From assembly GCA_037074765.1 (NCBI GenBank), contig JBAMDO010000127.1:62001-126000 (forward strand): a DNA stretch of 64,000 nt. Direction: 5' to 3'. This DNA is from Mansonella perstans (taxonomy: Eukaryota > Nematoda > Chromadorea > Rhabditida > Onchocercidae). Both the position numbers and the translations under genes were made by a program. This document shows, piece after piece, positions 9,440 through 21,391 of the stretch (positions are counted from its first letter, which is position 1; each line of letters begins with the position of its first letter). Below the pieces are notes generated by a model. That model saw only the letters and a program-made list of their open reading frames with translations. It did no database searches and was not told the DNA's origin.

Positions 9440-12400
9440 TTATCGTTGTACGGTAAAATTATGAGCAAGAGAATAGATAGCTGGCCAGAGAGCTGGTTCA
9501 TTTGTTAGCGAGTATTGCTCGGAAACATTCGATAGAACAGTTGTAGCATTGCTCGCATCATCATCAGCACCATTGCTACGTCGGGCTACGGTATTTCTAG
9601 AGCAATAAAATAAAATTAAGCATGTCAGACGCGCAGCAGCACTTACCATCCTAAGCTCAGCAATAAACGAGAGAAAATAACAAGGATTGAAACAGATAAT
9701 TTAAGTCAAATTTGCATCAAGCAATAATTTACCTGCTTACTGTCAGATTTTTAGTTTTACAGATGACTTGAACAGTAAGACAGAGACTGGATAAGATAAG
9801 TGGACTTGCTAGCATAAAGGAAACTTTTCTTAACCTCAATTCATTTCCTCTAACCCGGAAATAAAGTTTTCCTCATTTTCAAGTCATCTGTAAAACTAAA
9901 AATCTAATTATTACAGAAAACTATCATAAATCTCACGTTTGCGTGTTATAAATGAGAGGTATCAAGTGTTTCGAAGCATCCATACTTTTTTCCGATGGGT
10001 TATGACGCGCTGGTCTTAAGCAAAGCTAAAAAAATTTTATATTGATATAATTAATGATAGATCAACGGAAAAAAACTTTCGACTTTATAATCTGCATATC
10101 TTGTTTTCCAGTACAACAGCAAAAAAAGCCAAACTCCATTTAAAAAAATGAATGTCTTTCAAGCACCTAACAAATTGTTCAATTCAAGGACACTTACTAA
10201 AATTAGGACGCTGATATTCGTCTGGTCAATAACAATACCAGGTGAAATGCGTGCTCGTGGTACTGATCCCTCTTGGCTCCACATCACTAGCTGTATTGAT
10301 GGACACCAAGGAGTATCCTCCGTCCAATTCTATTTGAGGAGAAACAATCACTTTTTTTTAAATACAACAGTATGAGATAAAATCATTTCAAAAATATTAT
10401 TGCACAAAAGTATGTTTTTTCACAAACGTCCTTTTTGCTAAGTACTGCATATTATCATGAATTCCCCGTCCATGTGATAAATCTGGAAAAATCTCGTATC
10501 CCAAAGGCATATTAATCGTACTGAACTTAATGGAAGAAATATATAACTTTAAATCCTCTGTCCCATAAATAGCTCGTAGTGATGCCAAAAATTATATTGG
10601 ATAAAACTTTCGAAATGTTTGTTATTCTCACTAACAAATATATGATAACTTACCATTTGCACATTCATTATACGAGTAATAGCCGAGAATGCACCTGGTG
10701 CAGCAAGCCTACAAGCATTAGCGAATGCAACTACAGCAATTTCATTACCCAATCGAGCAACAAATCTTATAAAGTAAAGCTCCGCCGCACGGATATCACT
10801 TTCAGCCGGAATATCTTCACCGTCTAAAGGCGTCAAAATTTGAATTATCACATAGTTATTGATACCAACAAAACTTCAGCTTTTTTTTAAAAAAAAAAAA
10901 CATGTAAAAAATTTTTTGAAAATCTGAACTCTATTGAGAAAACTGCAATAAGGATAGGAAATGAAAGAATGAGTCATTTTCCTATCTCTACGTTAATTCA
11001 CTCATCCCACTTCCATAATAAGAATTCTAACTTCTTTAAAAAACTTCTTTCTCCACTCATGAAAAAATTGAATTAGTTGAAGAAAACTTGCCGAAATCCA
11101 ACTTCATTTTCAAGCTCATAGTTTCTTCGTCTAGATAGATATTCATATTAACCAAAAACGGTTCATGCTTTAGGTTCGGTGGTGCAGCACCTAATACCGA
11201 TAATCGAACACTTTCTGGAGTTGCAATTAATTGTCGGAACTGAATCACCGGATGTGCACCTGATCCACGATGCTCTCGACGATATCCTTCTAATGCTGGA
11301 CCCAATTTCGACAAGTATGCTAATGCAAACAAATACTGATCGAGAGGACAATTTCCTGTAACATCCGTTAATCAGTACCAAAAAGAGATTCTAAAACATC
11401 AAACGCAAATGTAGCATCTAGCAAATCGAAAATATTAAATATCAGAATAACAGGAATTAAGATTGCTGAAAACTCACCAGAATCATCAACAGATGTCATA
11501 GTATTCAATGAGTCATGGTCCAACAAAATTGGGGTTTTCGAGCGATTGTCTGATGAATATCGCAAAGAACCAAAGCTATCTAAGGGTGGGACCGATAACG
11601 ACATATGTGACATTGGTGAGGATACAATTCGCGATGCAGGAGAGCGAACCATCTAAAGGTAAACGTACATGATTACTTAAATAAATTCAAAAACAATAAG
11701 GGTAGAAAAACTAATTATTTCAGAAAAAGTCATCTAAAATACTTTTGCTATTTCCCTGTTTTCCACTATATTCTACTGCATCTATAAATTCTACTTATTA
11801 AACAACAAATAGCATAAATTACCTGGTGAGATGGAAGCGATCCAGGCCCAGAACTGGTAGTTGTCCAGCCAAATGCACTAGGTGATTTTTCTTCATTTGT
11901 ACTTCGCAATTCCGGACTAAAAAAGGAGATATATATATATATTGAAAATAGAGTAATAATATTGAATACTTTCAGTTCGTCTCCTTTTCTATAAACTTAA
12001 GAAAAAGCGAAATGTTTTTAATCACAATAAGCATTTACCTTAAAAAATTACCACAAAACTGACGCAAACGGTATGCACAATTTGAACCTAGCGAGCAATC
12101 ACGTAAGCCAATTCGAGAACTACTCAATAAAAAGAATTCCAAATGCACATGACCATAAATTAAACGGATTCTGTATTCATCTACTATTGATATTGTAAGC
12201 TGAAAGAGAATATGCGAAGTTATTACAAAAACCTGATCAGTTTTGAATTAATAAATATGAATAAACCACTCCGCCATTTCGGCAGAAGATTATTCTATGC
12301 TAGCATGAGCAATCTGAGATGTGATCAATTCTAAATCTTGTAAAAACAACAGTCAATCATATTAGACGTTTAAATCGTTCAACTAAATATGATCTATACA

Positions 12401-15400
12401 AATAATTTATTTCGGAAAGTTCGAAGTTCTCGTCAATACTTTCACCCATTCTCCATTATCTGATCTTTCTTGGTATAGAAGAAATGACTCCACCACTCTT
12501 AGAAATCTTATCTTTAGGATTCTAATACCGGAACCTTTTTTCATTGGTCTGAACGCAAGAAATGGAAAAATCTAGTAATGCAACATGCTTGAGCATACTT
12601 TTAACCTTTAATTAATAATATCACCAATTTGCATACTTGCAAACTCAATGCTAATGCAGCGTCATAACCCATCATCTGACAAAATGCACGCAATGACTGA
12701 AGTCGGATTCGAGTGAATGAATGAAGTGCCGTAAGTGGAGCAACCGAATCAATTAAATATTGCACAAGACCGATCAGAGAACGCTGTTTGTTGAATCGTT
12801 CTTGAAGGCGAGGAGCCAACAGTACATGCGGATTCCACAAGCTATAATTATTTTTTGGACAATAAACTCTCCTAACTTACAACTTCACTTTTTAAGTTTA
12901 CAGAAACAATTACCACTTGATATAGTGGTTATAACCACTAAGTATATAAGTATATAACCTATAAGCATATAAGTATTAAGTATGAAAGTATAAAAGTGAA
13001 CCAAATTTTTGGCACGTCCTCAGGATAATATGTGAATACAATGATGAAAATTTAATGTGTCCATTACTGTTCTACTGTTTATATAAGTATATTAAATATA
13101 TAACCACTTGATACAGTACTTTTTAAAAAATCGCAGGCAAGTTGTTTACATATAACTACTCGTTTACTAACGTAAATATTAAAAATGAAAAGTAAGATCA
13201 TTAAATCTAATTCTTCCCCTTCTCATATCCTCTCATTCCACGGAAATGAAAAAAAAAAGTTTTGTTTTATAAGCAAAAAATTCTGCCCAGTGATTTTCTT
13301 TTGTAAATGACTACAGATCATTATTAACATAGATGACTAATACGACTGGTGAAAAGAATAAGAAAATGAACTGAAAAAAAAAAAAAAAAAAAAAAACCAA
13401 ACAGCTTTTTGATAGTAAACACGCAAAAATCATACGTTTCAGAATTGCTGAGATCAGTTATTGCCGTTCCACGAGTTGGTCCAATTCCAAACGTAAGATA
13501 AAAATATTGCTTATTATTTGAAGCTTTTTGCGTCCGCCACGAAAGCATCATTAACATATTACGATTTGAACCGTACGCCAACACAAACTTATGATACGTA
13601 AATGCCACAATCTATATGAGAAAATTACTCTTCAATGTAGGAGCTAAATGATCCCAGTCATATTCCATATTATTTCATGTTTTTAGGATTCCGACTGTCA
13701 ATAACCAGAAAGTTAGAATAAAAAATTAAGTTAGGATTTTCTGAAAAATATAAATTCACATCACCGTGTACTTGAAATAAGATTAAATCTAAATCACACT
13801 AAATTACATTAAATCTATATTCTACTTACATTACAGTACTTATTATAGTGACTATAATAAGCAGCTGCAAACTCCTTTACCGGATCAAACATATGCGCGA
13901 AAACGATTAAACGATCAATCATATGGTTCGAAACACTTTCCGATGTATTTGGTGATGAAACTCCTCCACTGCCATGAATTTCCATAACCGTCGTTTTTGA
14001 CTAAACAGTTGATTAGTCCAAAAAAAGTCGTTTATTTAATTGTAAATTAATGAGAGTACAGTTGGGTGGTATAGCTGCCAATTAGAGATGTTCATTGAGG
14101 TATAAACTCAGATAATACTTCTTCCAAGCAAAACATTTTCAGCGCAGAAAGAACTAAGCGAACCTTAGTGGAATCATAATCAGTACGCATAATAGGCTCA
14201 TAGAAATCAGCAACCAACGGTGTATTGATCAGAGTGCATTCAAATGGCCAAATAACTCGAGTTCTTGTATCCAGTCGAAGGCAACAGTTGATTATAGATG
14301 AAAAGAAATCATCGGATCCTGTGGGTACGGCTTCAGAAAAACTGGAGAAAAGAAAAAGCTTAAAACTCATAATTTAGCGACACTAAAATTAAAGAGGATA
14401 TCTAGAAAAATAGCAAAAAAAGAATACTTACTCTGTTATATGCAAAATTAGACCTCCAACTGTCGGTTCTACAGTAAGGGGCTTATACTTAACATTACGG
14501 CGATCTAGTTCTTTACAAATCCTCATGAATGCCAATCGATCATCCAAAGTTGCTACGGCTGACGTTAACAGTCTTCTGTCACCTAACCAACGGCGACGCT
14601 AAAACAATTCAAAAAATTGATATGATTAAAGAAAAAATTCTCGAATTGAATCAAGTTGAATTTTTTAAAATTGAATCAAGACCATTTGTCCTGACAATAC
14701 CTTCGCAGGTGGTTCCAAATCATCGTCATTTTTTGCGCTCGAGAAACTTGATTCAGGTAGCGTTGTCAACAATTGAGAAGGATGCAATCGCACCATATTT
14801 AACTTCCGCTCAACGTTTGACAACAAATACATATCAATGTTTACGCCAGTTTGCTCGCTTGGAGTAAATGAAACTATCTAAAAGATATTCAAAGTAAGAT
14901 GTTCAACAAGAAATATTCAAAGTCTTCCAAAATTAAATGTATTAGCATGCATAGTCATGAGTCTTTTTAATAATACCCACAAATATACCTCTATGTGTTG
15001 CAATTACAAATGACTCGAAAGATAAGCTAATTCTAAGCAAATTAAAAAGTCGGATATACAACTCCACACATTATACCTGAACAAAAAAAAGCTTACGAGA
15101 TAATATACTTCTTCTTTAATAAACTGAAGACATATCCGGTCAGGCGGTAATTTCGGCAAACTTGACAATCGAGTGCAAAACACATTTTCTGGAACAATTC
15201 GGACTGGGAGAGATGCAACTGCTTTGCGATACCGTTCCAGCATTAATAAAATCCTGTAAAAAAACAAATTCTCAGTTCTCAATATTTCTCAGTTTAATAG
15301 GAAAATGAACAAATTCTAAAATCCGAACCCGTTATGTAAAATGATTAGAGCTAATATAAATGGCACAAAATACCTTAGCCTATCCATTTTATCTGTGATT

Positions 15401-18400
15401 GTTTGCAAAGGAACGCGATCGTCAATAAGTTTTTCCAACTCTCGAAGTTCTGGACATGGTCCTAAAATTTGGAGACAATCCAAAAATGAAAATTTGGGAT
15501 TTCCTTCCTATTTATTTGTTCAAATGCTCAAAACAAACAAAATTCATTTTTGGTTAACAACAAAAAGTATCTTAGAACAAACTCAAAAGTCTACCTAATG
15601 CTCGCACAACTGCAATTACATTCCCAGAAAAATCATTTATTGATAAAACGAGCATTTCATCAGCATGTGACTCGGCTCCCAATAATGGATAAGTGAGCGT
15701 GGGAGCAGCTCTACCCGTAAGTGAAACAATAACCGGTGGTTTCAGTAAGCCAAGCCTCTCACGGATACGTAAAAGTCGTTCACGGCAACGCACACCAACT
15801 GTTTCCGATAACAAACGATTAATCGATAATCTTCTAAAAAGAATGCATGTTCGAAAAATTCGTTTTTGAGCGATGCTGAAGTTAAAATCACACTCGAAAA
15901 TTCACATATAAATAATAAAATACAAAATATGTAAGTCTTATAAATAAATGAAGAATCATCGTATTTCTGATGGTACAACTGCTGGCTTCAAACTAATGCT
16001 AAATTACACAGAAACCATCGGAACTTACCCGCTGCGATTATCTATGTACGGCAAATTTTTGCCTGGCGGAAAATGCCGTACACGTAAACCATTATTTCCA
16101 TTTTCTTTATCAATAAATATTTTAATCCTATATTGAGAAGTGTACCTGAAAACTTTGGAAGAGTTAAAATGAACTATAGAAACTGTTCAATGAAATGAAA
16201 ATAATAATGCAGTGGTAAACAATAAATTAGCGAAATTATAAGTAAAGCGTTTTAATGAATAACTTCCCTCCAACTACATGCCAGACTACAATCACCGAAA
16301 GAATGTAGAAAACTCAGCAAACTGCGGATTACAAAACAAAAGCAAATACCTATTATGTGTTCTCTTCAACCAATAAGCCATCGAAAGAATCCCGATATTT
16401 CGATCATATCGTTCGATGACTGCATACTGGCACATGTCGCCACTGAACACTTGAGTTGCTTGACAAAATAACACATCTAATTGCAACATTTGCGCAAATG
16501 AATGAAGTAAATTATATACTTCTTCAAGTGGCTAAAAAAAGAAAAAAAACCTTATATTAATTAAGGTTAACAGTTAATTTAAGTCTCTTAAATCTTAAAT
16601 GAATAAGGTCAAAGAATTACTACAATTGAACATAGTAAGATTCCGCAAAAAATTCCATCATTTCGAAGCCCTCATGCTTAAGGTATTTTTAACTTTTTCA
16701 TACAAAGTCAGTGAGATTTTTCTGGCTGCAAAGATTCAGAAATATTAGTCCGTTGTGGAAATACATACAAGGATTAATTAACATTTTCTATAAGGTAAGA
16801 ATTTGTTCATAAGAATCAAGAAAAATAATTAATAACCATGCATCAGAAATGAATAATGATGGTGACGCTAAATTTATTCCTTTAAATTTGCGATAGCACT
16901 AACCTCTACGCTTTTATCCATCCTCAATTGCAAAACATTATGAAGCATATTAACTTGCAATGGATGGACCAATTTAGTTCCAAAGCCAATTTCATAATCT
17001 TCTACCAGCATTTTGATGTTCAACAAAGTCCATTTTGTAGTTGACCGCTCACCCAACAATGTTAATGACACTTCAAATTCTCCATTAACAGTCATCGTTA
17101 CCTGCAAAATTTCTCACAAGACCTTTCAGAAAACTTTCTGCTCGCACAGCTGAGTTTGCTTTTAAAAATCTGATACTATTTGCCACAAAAAGATTTTAAG
17201 TTGTAAGACAATTTCACAGACAGTTAACTTCTTGAACTTATATATCTATTCAGAGCAAATCTCAAAAATTTACTATTCCATTTCTAATCACAGTTCTCGA
17301 AATGCAAGGCGAAAGTTTCGTTGCATAACTCGAGAGACGATACTGTATGACCTGATTGAGTCGAGCTAAGACACATGCTTCTTCCCGTGGCGTTATTGGC
17401 GGATCGGGAATGAAGCGGTTCTGCAAGTGGATTCGACATAAGTTTCTGAAGACATAATCTTGAACTATATAAAATTAGGAAAAATTATACTTCTCTGTTA
17501 TTTAAAAGAACATATCACAAAGCAAAATAAATATAATCAAAACCAATTTCATCTCTCCCGCAAAAAATCAAAAAACATCCTGCTAGAGCTCCTGAATGTA
17601 TCTGGAACAATTTATTACCTTAATACACAACGGAAGTCGTGGAAATGTCCCAATCGTAAGAACATCAACAGCTAAAGCCACTTGAAATGCCGGTAACCTG
17701 AATAAAAAAACCATCAGCATTCACATTAGCTATTCTGATGAGCCCAACATTAATTTCACGAAATGTTCCAATTTTTGGAAATTCTTGTTTTCACACTTTT
17801 TTTCATTTGAATATACCATTTTATATATTCATAATTTCATGCCCTTGCAAAAATGAATTTTGAGGAAATACTTTCATTACAAAGCTCAAAATATGGGAAA
17901 ATAAAACATCCTAATACAATAAATACGTTTTCTCTGTATCATAATTTGCAATACAGCACTGGTTTTCAAACTTATGCTTTTGATTTAACCTCGCAAAGAC
18001 AAGTTCCTCTCGTGCCAACTGTACCAAGCGATCAGCCGTATCCACGAAATATTGTGATTGCTGATCCAGGAAATAACAAATCGACTGAAAACACGAATAT
18101 TTAAAAAAAATTTTCATAGGAAATTTGTACATTATACACATCATCAATTATAAAACAATACTTACAGCACATGATTCGAATTTCTTCGATGATTTGACCC
18201 ATTTTACTACTGCGAGAAGTTTTATAAAAAGTACACGCGTTGAATGTGCAAATTGTACAATACTAATTTTCCTGTCCGAGTCGAGCTTTTTCGGCAATCT
18301 GAAATTCAAAAATTTGCAACAACACTTTACTTTTTTCTCTCACCCTCAAAAAAAATTTACTTAGTCTAACTAGAAAAAAAAATTTCTTTTTTTTCTGAGA

Positions 18401-18806
18401 GACAAAACGAAACGAGGAATACAAAAAGGCACTGTGTGCAGCTTGCATAGATACACATTTTTGGCTAACCTCTTGCATAGCATTTCGCTCATTTCAATAA
18501 ATATTACGATAATCTTCGGCCGCTCCGCTATACTGCCTAATATGACATTCAAACTGAACAAGAAATTAAGATCAAGTGAACTAAAAATTAATATTAAGTA
18601 ACAAAGTTCCCTCCATTAACCTTAAACTAATCAAATTCCTTGTAGCGCAACAAAAATTCGACAACTTACAACTCGGAAAGAACGGTAAGTTCATGAAAAA
18701 TTTGCTGCACGGCAAATTCAATTAGATGCCCTAATGGAATCACCGGTGGGCCACATTTTTCCGGTACAGTTGGCAACATCGGTTTCATATATTCTTCATC
18801 ATCCAT
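9440..18806 (-). CDS. mdt-14: Mediator complex subunit 14 (MED14/RGR-1), complete, 25 exons
   Basis: Backbone subunit joining the head, middle and tail of Mediator, the nuclear bridge between activators and RNA polymerase II. Exons, 5' to 3': 18806-18670, 18298-18166, 18084-17990, 17697-17619, 17420-17274, 17101-16904, 16531-16350, 16145-16029, 15833-15595, 15461-15374, 15253-15097, 14877-14701, 14598-14432, 14341-14119, 14000-13830, 13611-13436, 12841-12637, 12199-12039, 11916-11823, 11652-11478, 11355-11092, 10823-10654, 10329-10198, 10025-9937, 9596-9440. They sum to 3933 nt (1310 residues; human MED14 is about 1450). The N-terminal MED14 domain is clear: [48 protein letters not shown] and [14 protein letters not shown] Ser/Pro-rich linker occupies the exons at 11478-11916. 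The intron after the exon ending at 11092 starts with GC (GCAAGT), the only GC-AG intron found here. The start lies 24 bases behind a TTACAG acceptor, as for trans-splicing. Confidence 0.95.
9745..9905. mobile_element. MITE-like element with perfect 28-bp terminal inverted repeats
   Basis: Left arm 9745-9772 and right arm 9878-9905 are exact reverse complements over 28 bp (AGATTTTTAGTTTTACAGAT...). The 161-bp element has no coding capacity and sits in the last MED14 intron. Perfect arms imply recent insertion or selection for the hairpin. The family is not recognised and a target-site duplication is not obvious. Confidence 0.75.
12484..12555. repeat. Dispersed repeat fragment, copy 2
   Basis: Partner of the fragment at 5338-5410, in a MED14 intron; same orientation on the plus strand, diverged by substitutions and small indels. 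Confidence 0.5.
12912..13110. repeat. Degenerate AT repeat cluster with a 14-bp palindrome
   Basis: A MED14 intron segment with repeated ATAAGTATATAA-type words, two copies of CCACTTGATA(T/C)AGT, and the perfect palindrome GTGGTTATAACCAC at 12923-12936. It has no coding content. Confidence 0.5.
18470..18553 (-). other. Candidate 84-nt cassette exon in the first MED14 intron
   Basis: On the minus strand this stretch is preceded by TTGTTCAG and followed by a GTTAGC donor. It is 84 nt long, has the same phase at both ends as the flanking exons, and contains no stop in that frame. It would add 28 residues (beginning [13 protein letters not shown]) between LSE and LPKK near the MED14 N-terminus. 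Homologues have no insertion here, so constitutive use is unlikely; it is either an alternative exon or chance. Confidence 0.3.
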
Positions 18807-19871
18807 TTCGTCTTTTCAGCCTCTAATTTCGCTGTAATATAATGGTTTCTTTGATTATGTATGGCTAAATCCAATTATTTTGCAATTTTTTTTTTTTTTT
18901 TAACATGAAAGATTTTGTTTGTAACATTCCTTCAGGATAAAGAAAAAAAAGAGGTAAAGGTAGCAGCACACTGGTTACAAGGAACTGCTTTTCAGATGGC
19001 TAAATCAAAAATTTTTGAAAAATTTCGCGCTTTGTTTTTGAAATAGACTACTCTTAATGAATTTTTTGAACTCTTTTTTCGCTTCGAATAAAATTTATTT
19101 TTATACTTTCCAAATAGAACTTCTGGATTGTTTAACTAAATACAGAACTGATTAAAATGTTGCGATCGAAAAATGCGCTAAGAAGAAAGTACATTTCCAC
19201 TTGATGTGATCTGATGAATAACAAAATGTTTACTACTGAATGTTAACTTGTAAAATTAATTCATACTGTTTGCCTTTCTAGGCATTGGATTAATACCTGG
19301 AATGGTGACAGTAAAGTGAAAGTTTCTCAATCTTTGATACGCCTCAACATTTTTCCACTGAAATCAGAACAGGATATCCCATCGCAATGCATGAGAAATC
19401 ACTGTAACAAGATATAATTAAAATATGAGCACGCCAAAGTTGGTTTTGTAGCGTAACGTAGAAATGAGTGAATAAAAGGATTTGAGCCGATATTGACACG
19501 AGATGATGATCCAAATCAGTTAAAGCTTTTTTGAGGCGACTGAATAGCAGGTAATAAATTCTAAGAACAGTTTTGTACTGTATAACTGAAAAATCCAATT
19601 ATGATTAAAATCCATCAACAATTTAGAACTTAACATTTCAATCCAGAAAAATCACTAGTTTCCAAACATTGGCAGCGTTATGTGATATTAGCTCCCAAAA
19701 ATTAGCAGTTATTGATGAAAATGTAGCAAAATCCAACTAATCCCAAGATGCAATGTTTTCGCTCCTTTCTTATTTCAAAGTTTTTTTCAACTAATAATTA
19801 CATTTCATAAGCGATCATAGAATGAGCGGAATGCTGTAAAAGTTATTTTCTCGAAATTTTTCTATTTGCAT

Positions 19872-20013
19872 GACAAGCCAAGTTAGATTTTGATGGCAGA
19901 CCTGGCTGACAAGACAAGTTAAATTTTGATGGCAAACCAGGCCGACAAGCCAAGTTAGATTTTGATGGCAGACCTGGCTGACAAGCCAAGTTAGATTTTG
20001 ATGGTAGACCTGA
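19872..20013. repeat. 36-bp minisatellite, four copies
   Basis: Units start at 19872, 19908, 19944 and 19980, each GACAAGCCAAGTTAGATTTT followed by GATGGCAGACCTGGCT, with a few substitutions in the second unit and near the end of the last. The period is a multiple of three and more than one minus-strand frame is open across it, giving a 12-residue repeat (for example LPSKSNLACQPG). No gene context supports translation. Confidence 0.9.
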
Positions 20014-20795
20014 CACTTCACACAACTCAAGTAGTAGGAAATTTAGAAAAGAAATATCATGAACATTGTTCAAAAGTAATTTGAAATCAATTGTTGATGA
20101 TGTTACATTGTGTGCCAATTTTTTCTGTGTCAAATTTTACTACTGATAGGGCAACAAAATCCATATTGAGATAAAGAGACCAATTCAGGAATTGTAAAAT
20201 GATGGATGTGAATTGACCATCCAGACGCACCCCTTTTTTTCCAGTAATAATATAAAACATGGGAAAAGTATGGGAAAGCGGGAGAGCACCACAGACATAC
20301 TAGAAGAAACACATAGATTCGGCAGTTAGCCAATGATACAGGGCTGCAGCAGCAGTGAAAATTATCTAGGTTTAAACTTAAATAGCCAAAAATCAACGAA
20401 TTATTTTCAAAAAAAGTTTGTTTCTCAATATTCTCCCGTTATTCCTTACTGTTTTCTTTTTGTTTTCCATTCATTTCACCATATATTTTACCACGCAGAG
20501 AAGGAAAGGAAGGAAAAGGTTGTTCGAAAAGAAAAAGAAGGAATTATGCTTTTTCAAATATAATTTTACTCACAAAATATTCAACACTTGCACTCCATCT
20601 CTTCCTTTTCATTAGTGTTAGTTTTTTTCTTTTCCCTCTCTTTTATCATTTATGTCAGTTATCTAATTTGTTACAATATCTGCATTCCAGAGCAACTTGT
20701 ACCCGAACCTATTAAAAACATTGCAGCACCATAGCTGAAATTAGAGAATTTTGAAAAAAGCTGGAGTGCAAAGATGCGAGAGGTTGCGTGGCAGA

Positions 20796-20805
20796 GTATA
20801 TAAAG
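20796..20805 (+). promoter_or_regulatory. TATA-like element upstream of INTS6
   Basis: GTATATAAAG followed by a GC-richer stretch, about 590 bp before the INTS6 start codon. It could mark a transcription start for an outron or a non-coding 5' exon. Suggestive only. Confidence 0.25.
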
Positions 20806-21391
20806 TGAGCTGAACGAGTGGCACGATTCAGTTTTACAGCAGTGGTGTGTGAGCAATTTACATGGGTCGTGCGTGACGTGGTCGTGACGGATTTGGCGTG
20901 TGTGCTGTTGAACTGGGATTTGCCGGGATGGTTTGTTGATGATGTAATATTGATTTGTCTTATTTTTAATTCTCTGTCAAACATTGTACTCTTTTTTCTT
21001 TTTTTTCACTCACACTTTTATTTCAAATATAAATTACAGTAGGAAAATTTCAGTCAAAATTCCTGTCAGGTTTGCAGCTTGTTATTATTTATGTTATTGT
21101 TGAATTATTTCTTGTGATTTCATGGAAATAGAGTGTAAGGGAAAGAGAATTAGGAAGGAGGAGAGAGAGAGAGAGCGTTAGTAGAAATAAAGTTAAAGAA
21201 GTTCCTTTTCTTTCTTTTAGTGTGGTGATCGTGGAAAAAGAAGAGAAGGAAGAATAATACGGTGCTGGTAAGAATAATTTAGTTGTGATAGCTAATTAGG
21301 AGGAGGAGGACGAGAGTGGGCAAGACAAAAAAAAAAAAAAGAAGCGAAAGATTGGAACGGTGATCTTTGTGGGGATGTAAAGTGTGGAAGG

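Larger units (their letters stand above)
18807..21391. other. Shared 5' region of MED14 and INTS6 (head-to-head)
   Basis: The two genes are transcribed outwards from this 2.6-kb region. An acceptor at 18832-18833 (minus strand) precedes MED14. A pyrimidine-rich TTTCTTTTAG acceptor ends at 21220 in front of the INTS6 leader. A locally GC-richer block lies at about 20815-20940, just right of GTATATAAAG (20796-20805), a TATA-like word. The middle holds a 36-bp minisatellite. Short open frames at about 19340-20400 on the minus strand match nothing recognisable. Confidence 0.45.

Noticed and set aside
10397..10588. Candidate extra MED14 exon between the exons at 10654 and 10198
   Set aside because: No acceptor/donor pair keeps phase, and MED14 homology continues directly from NVQM to NWTEDTPW.
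19344..20396. Minus-strand frames of 70-96 codons
   Set aside because: No recognisable domain or splice context; part is the 36-bp minisatellite.
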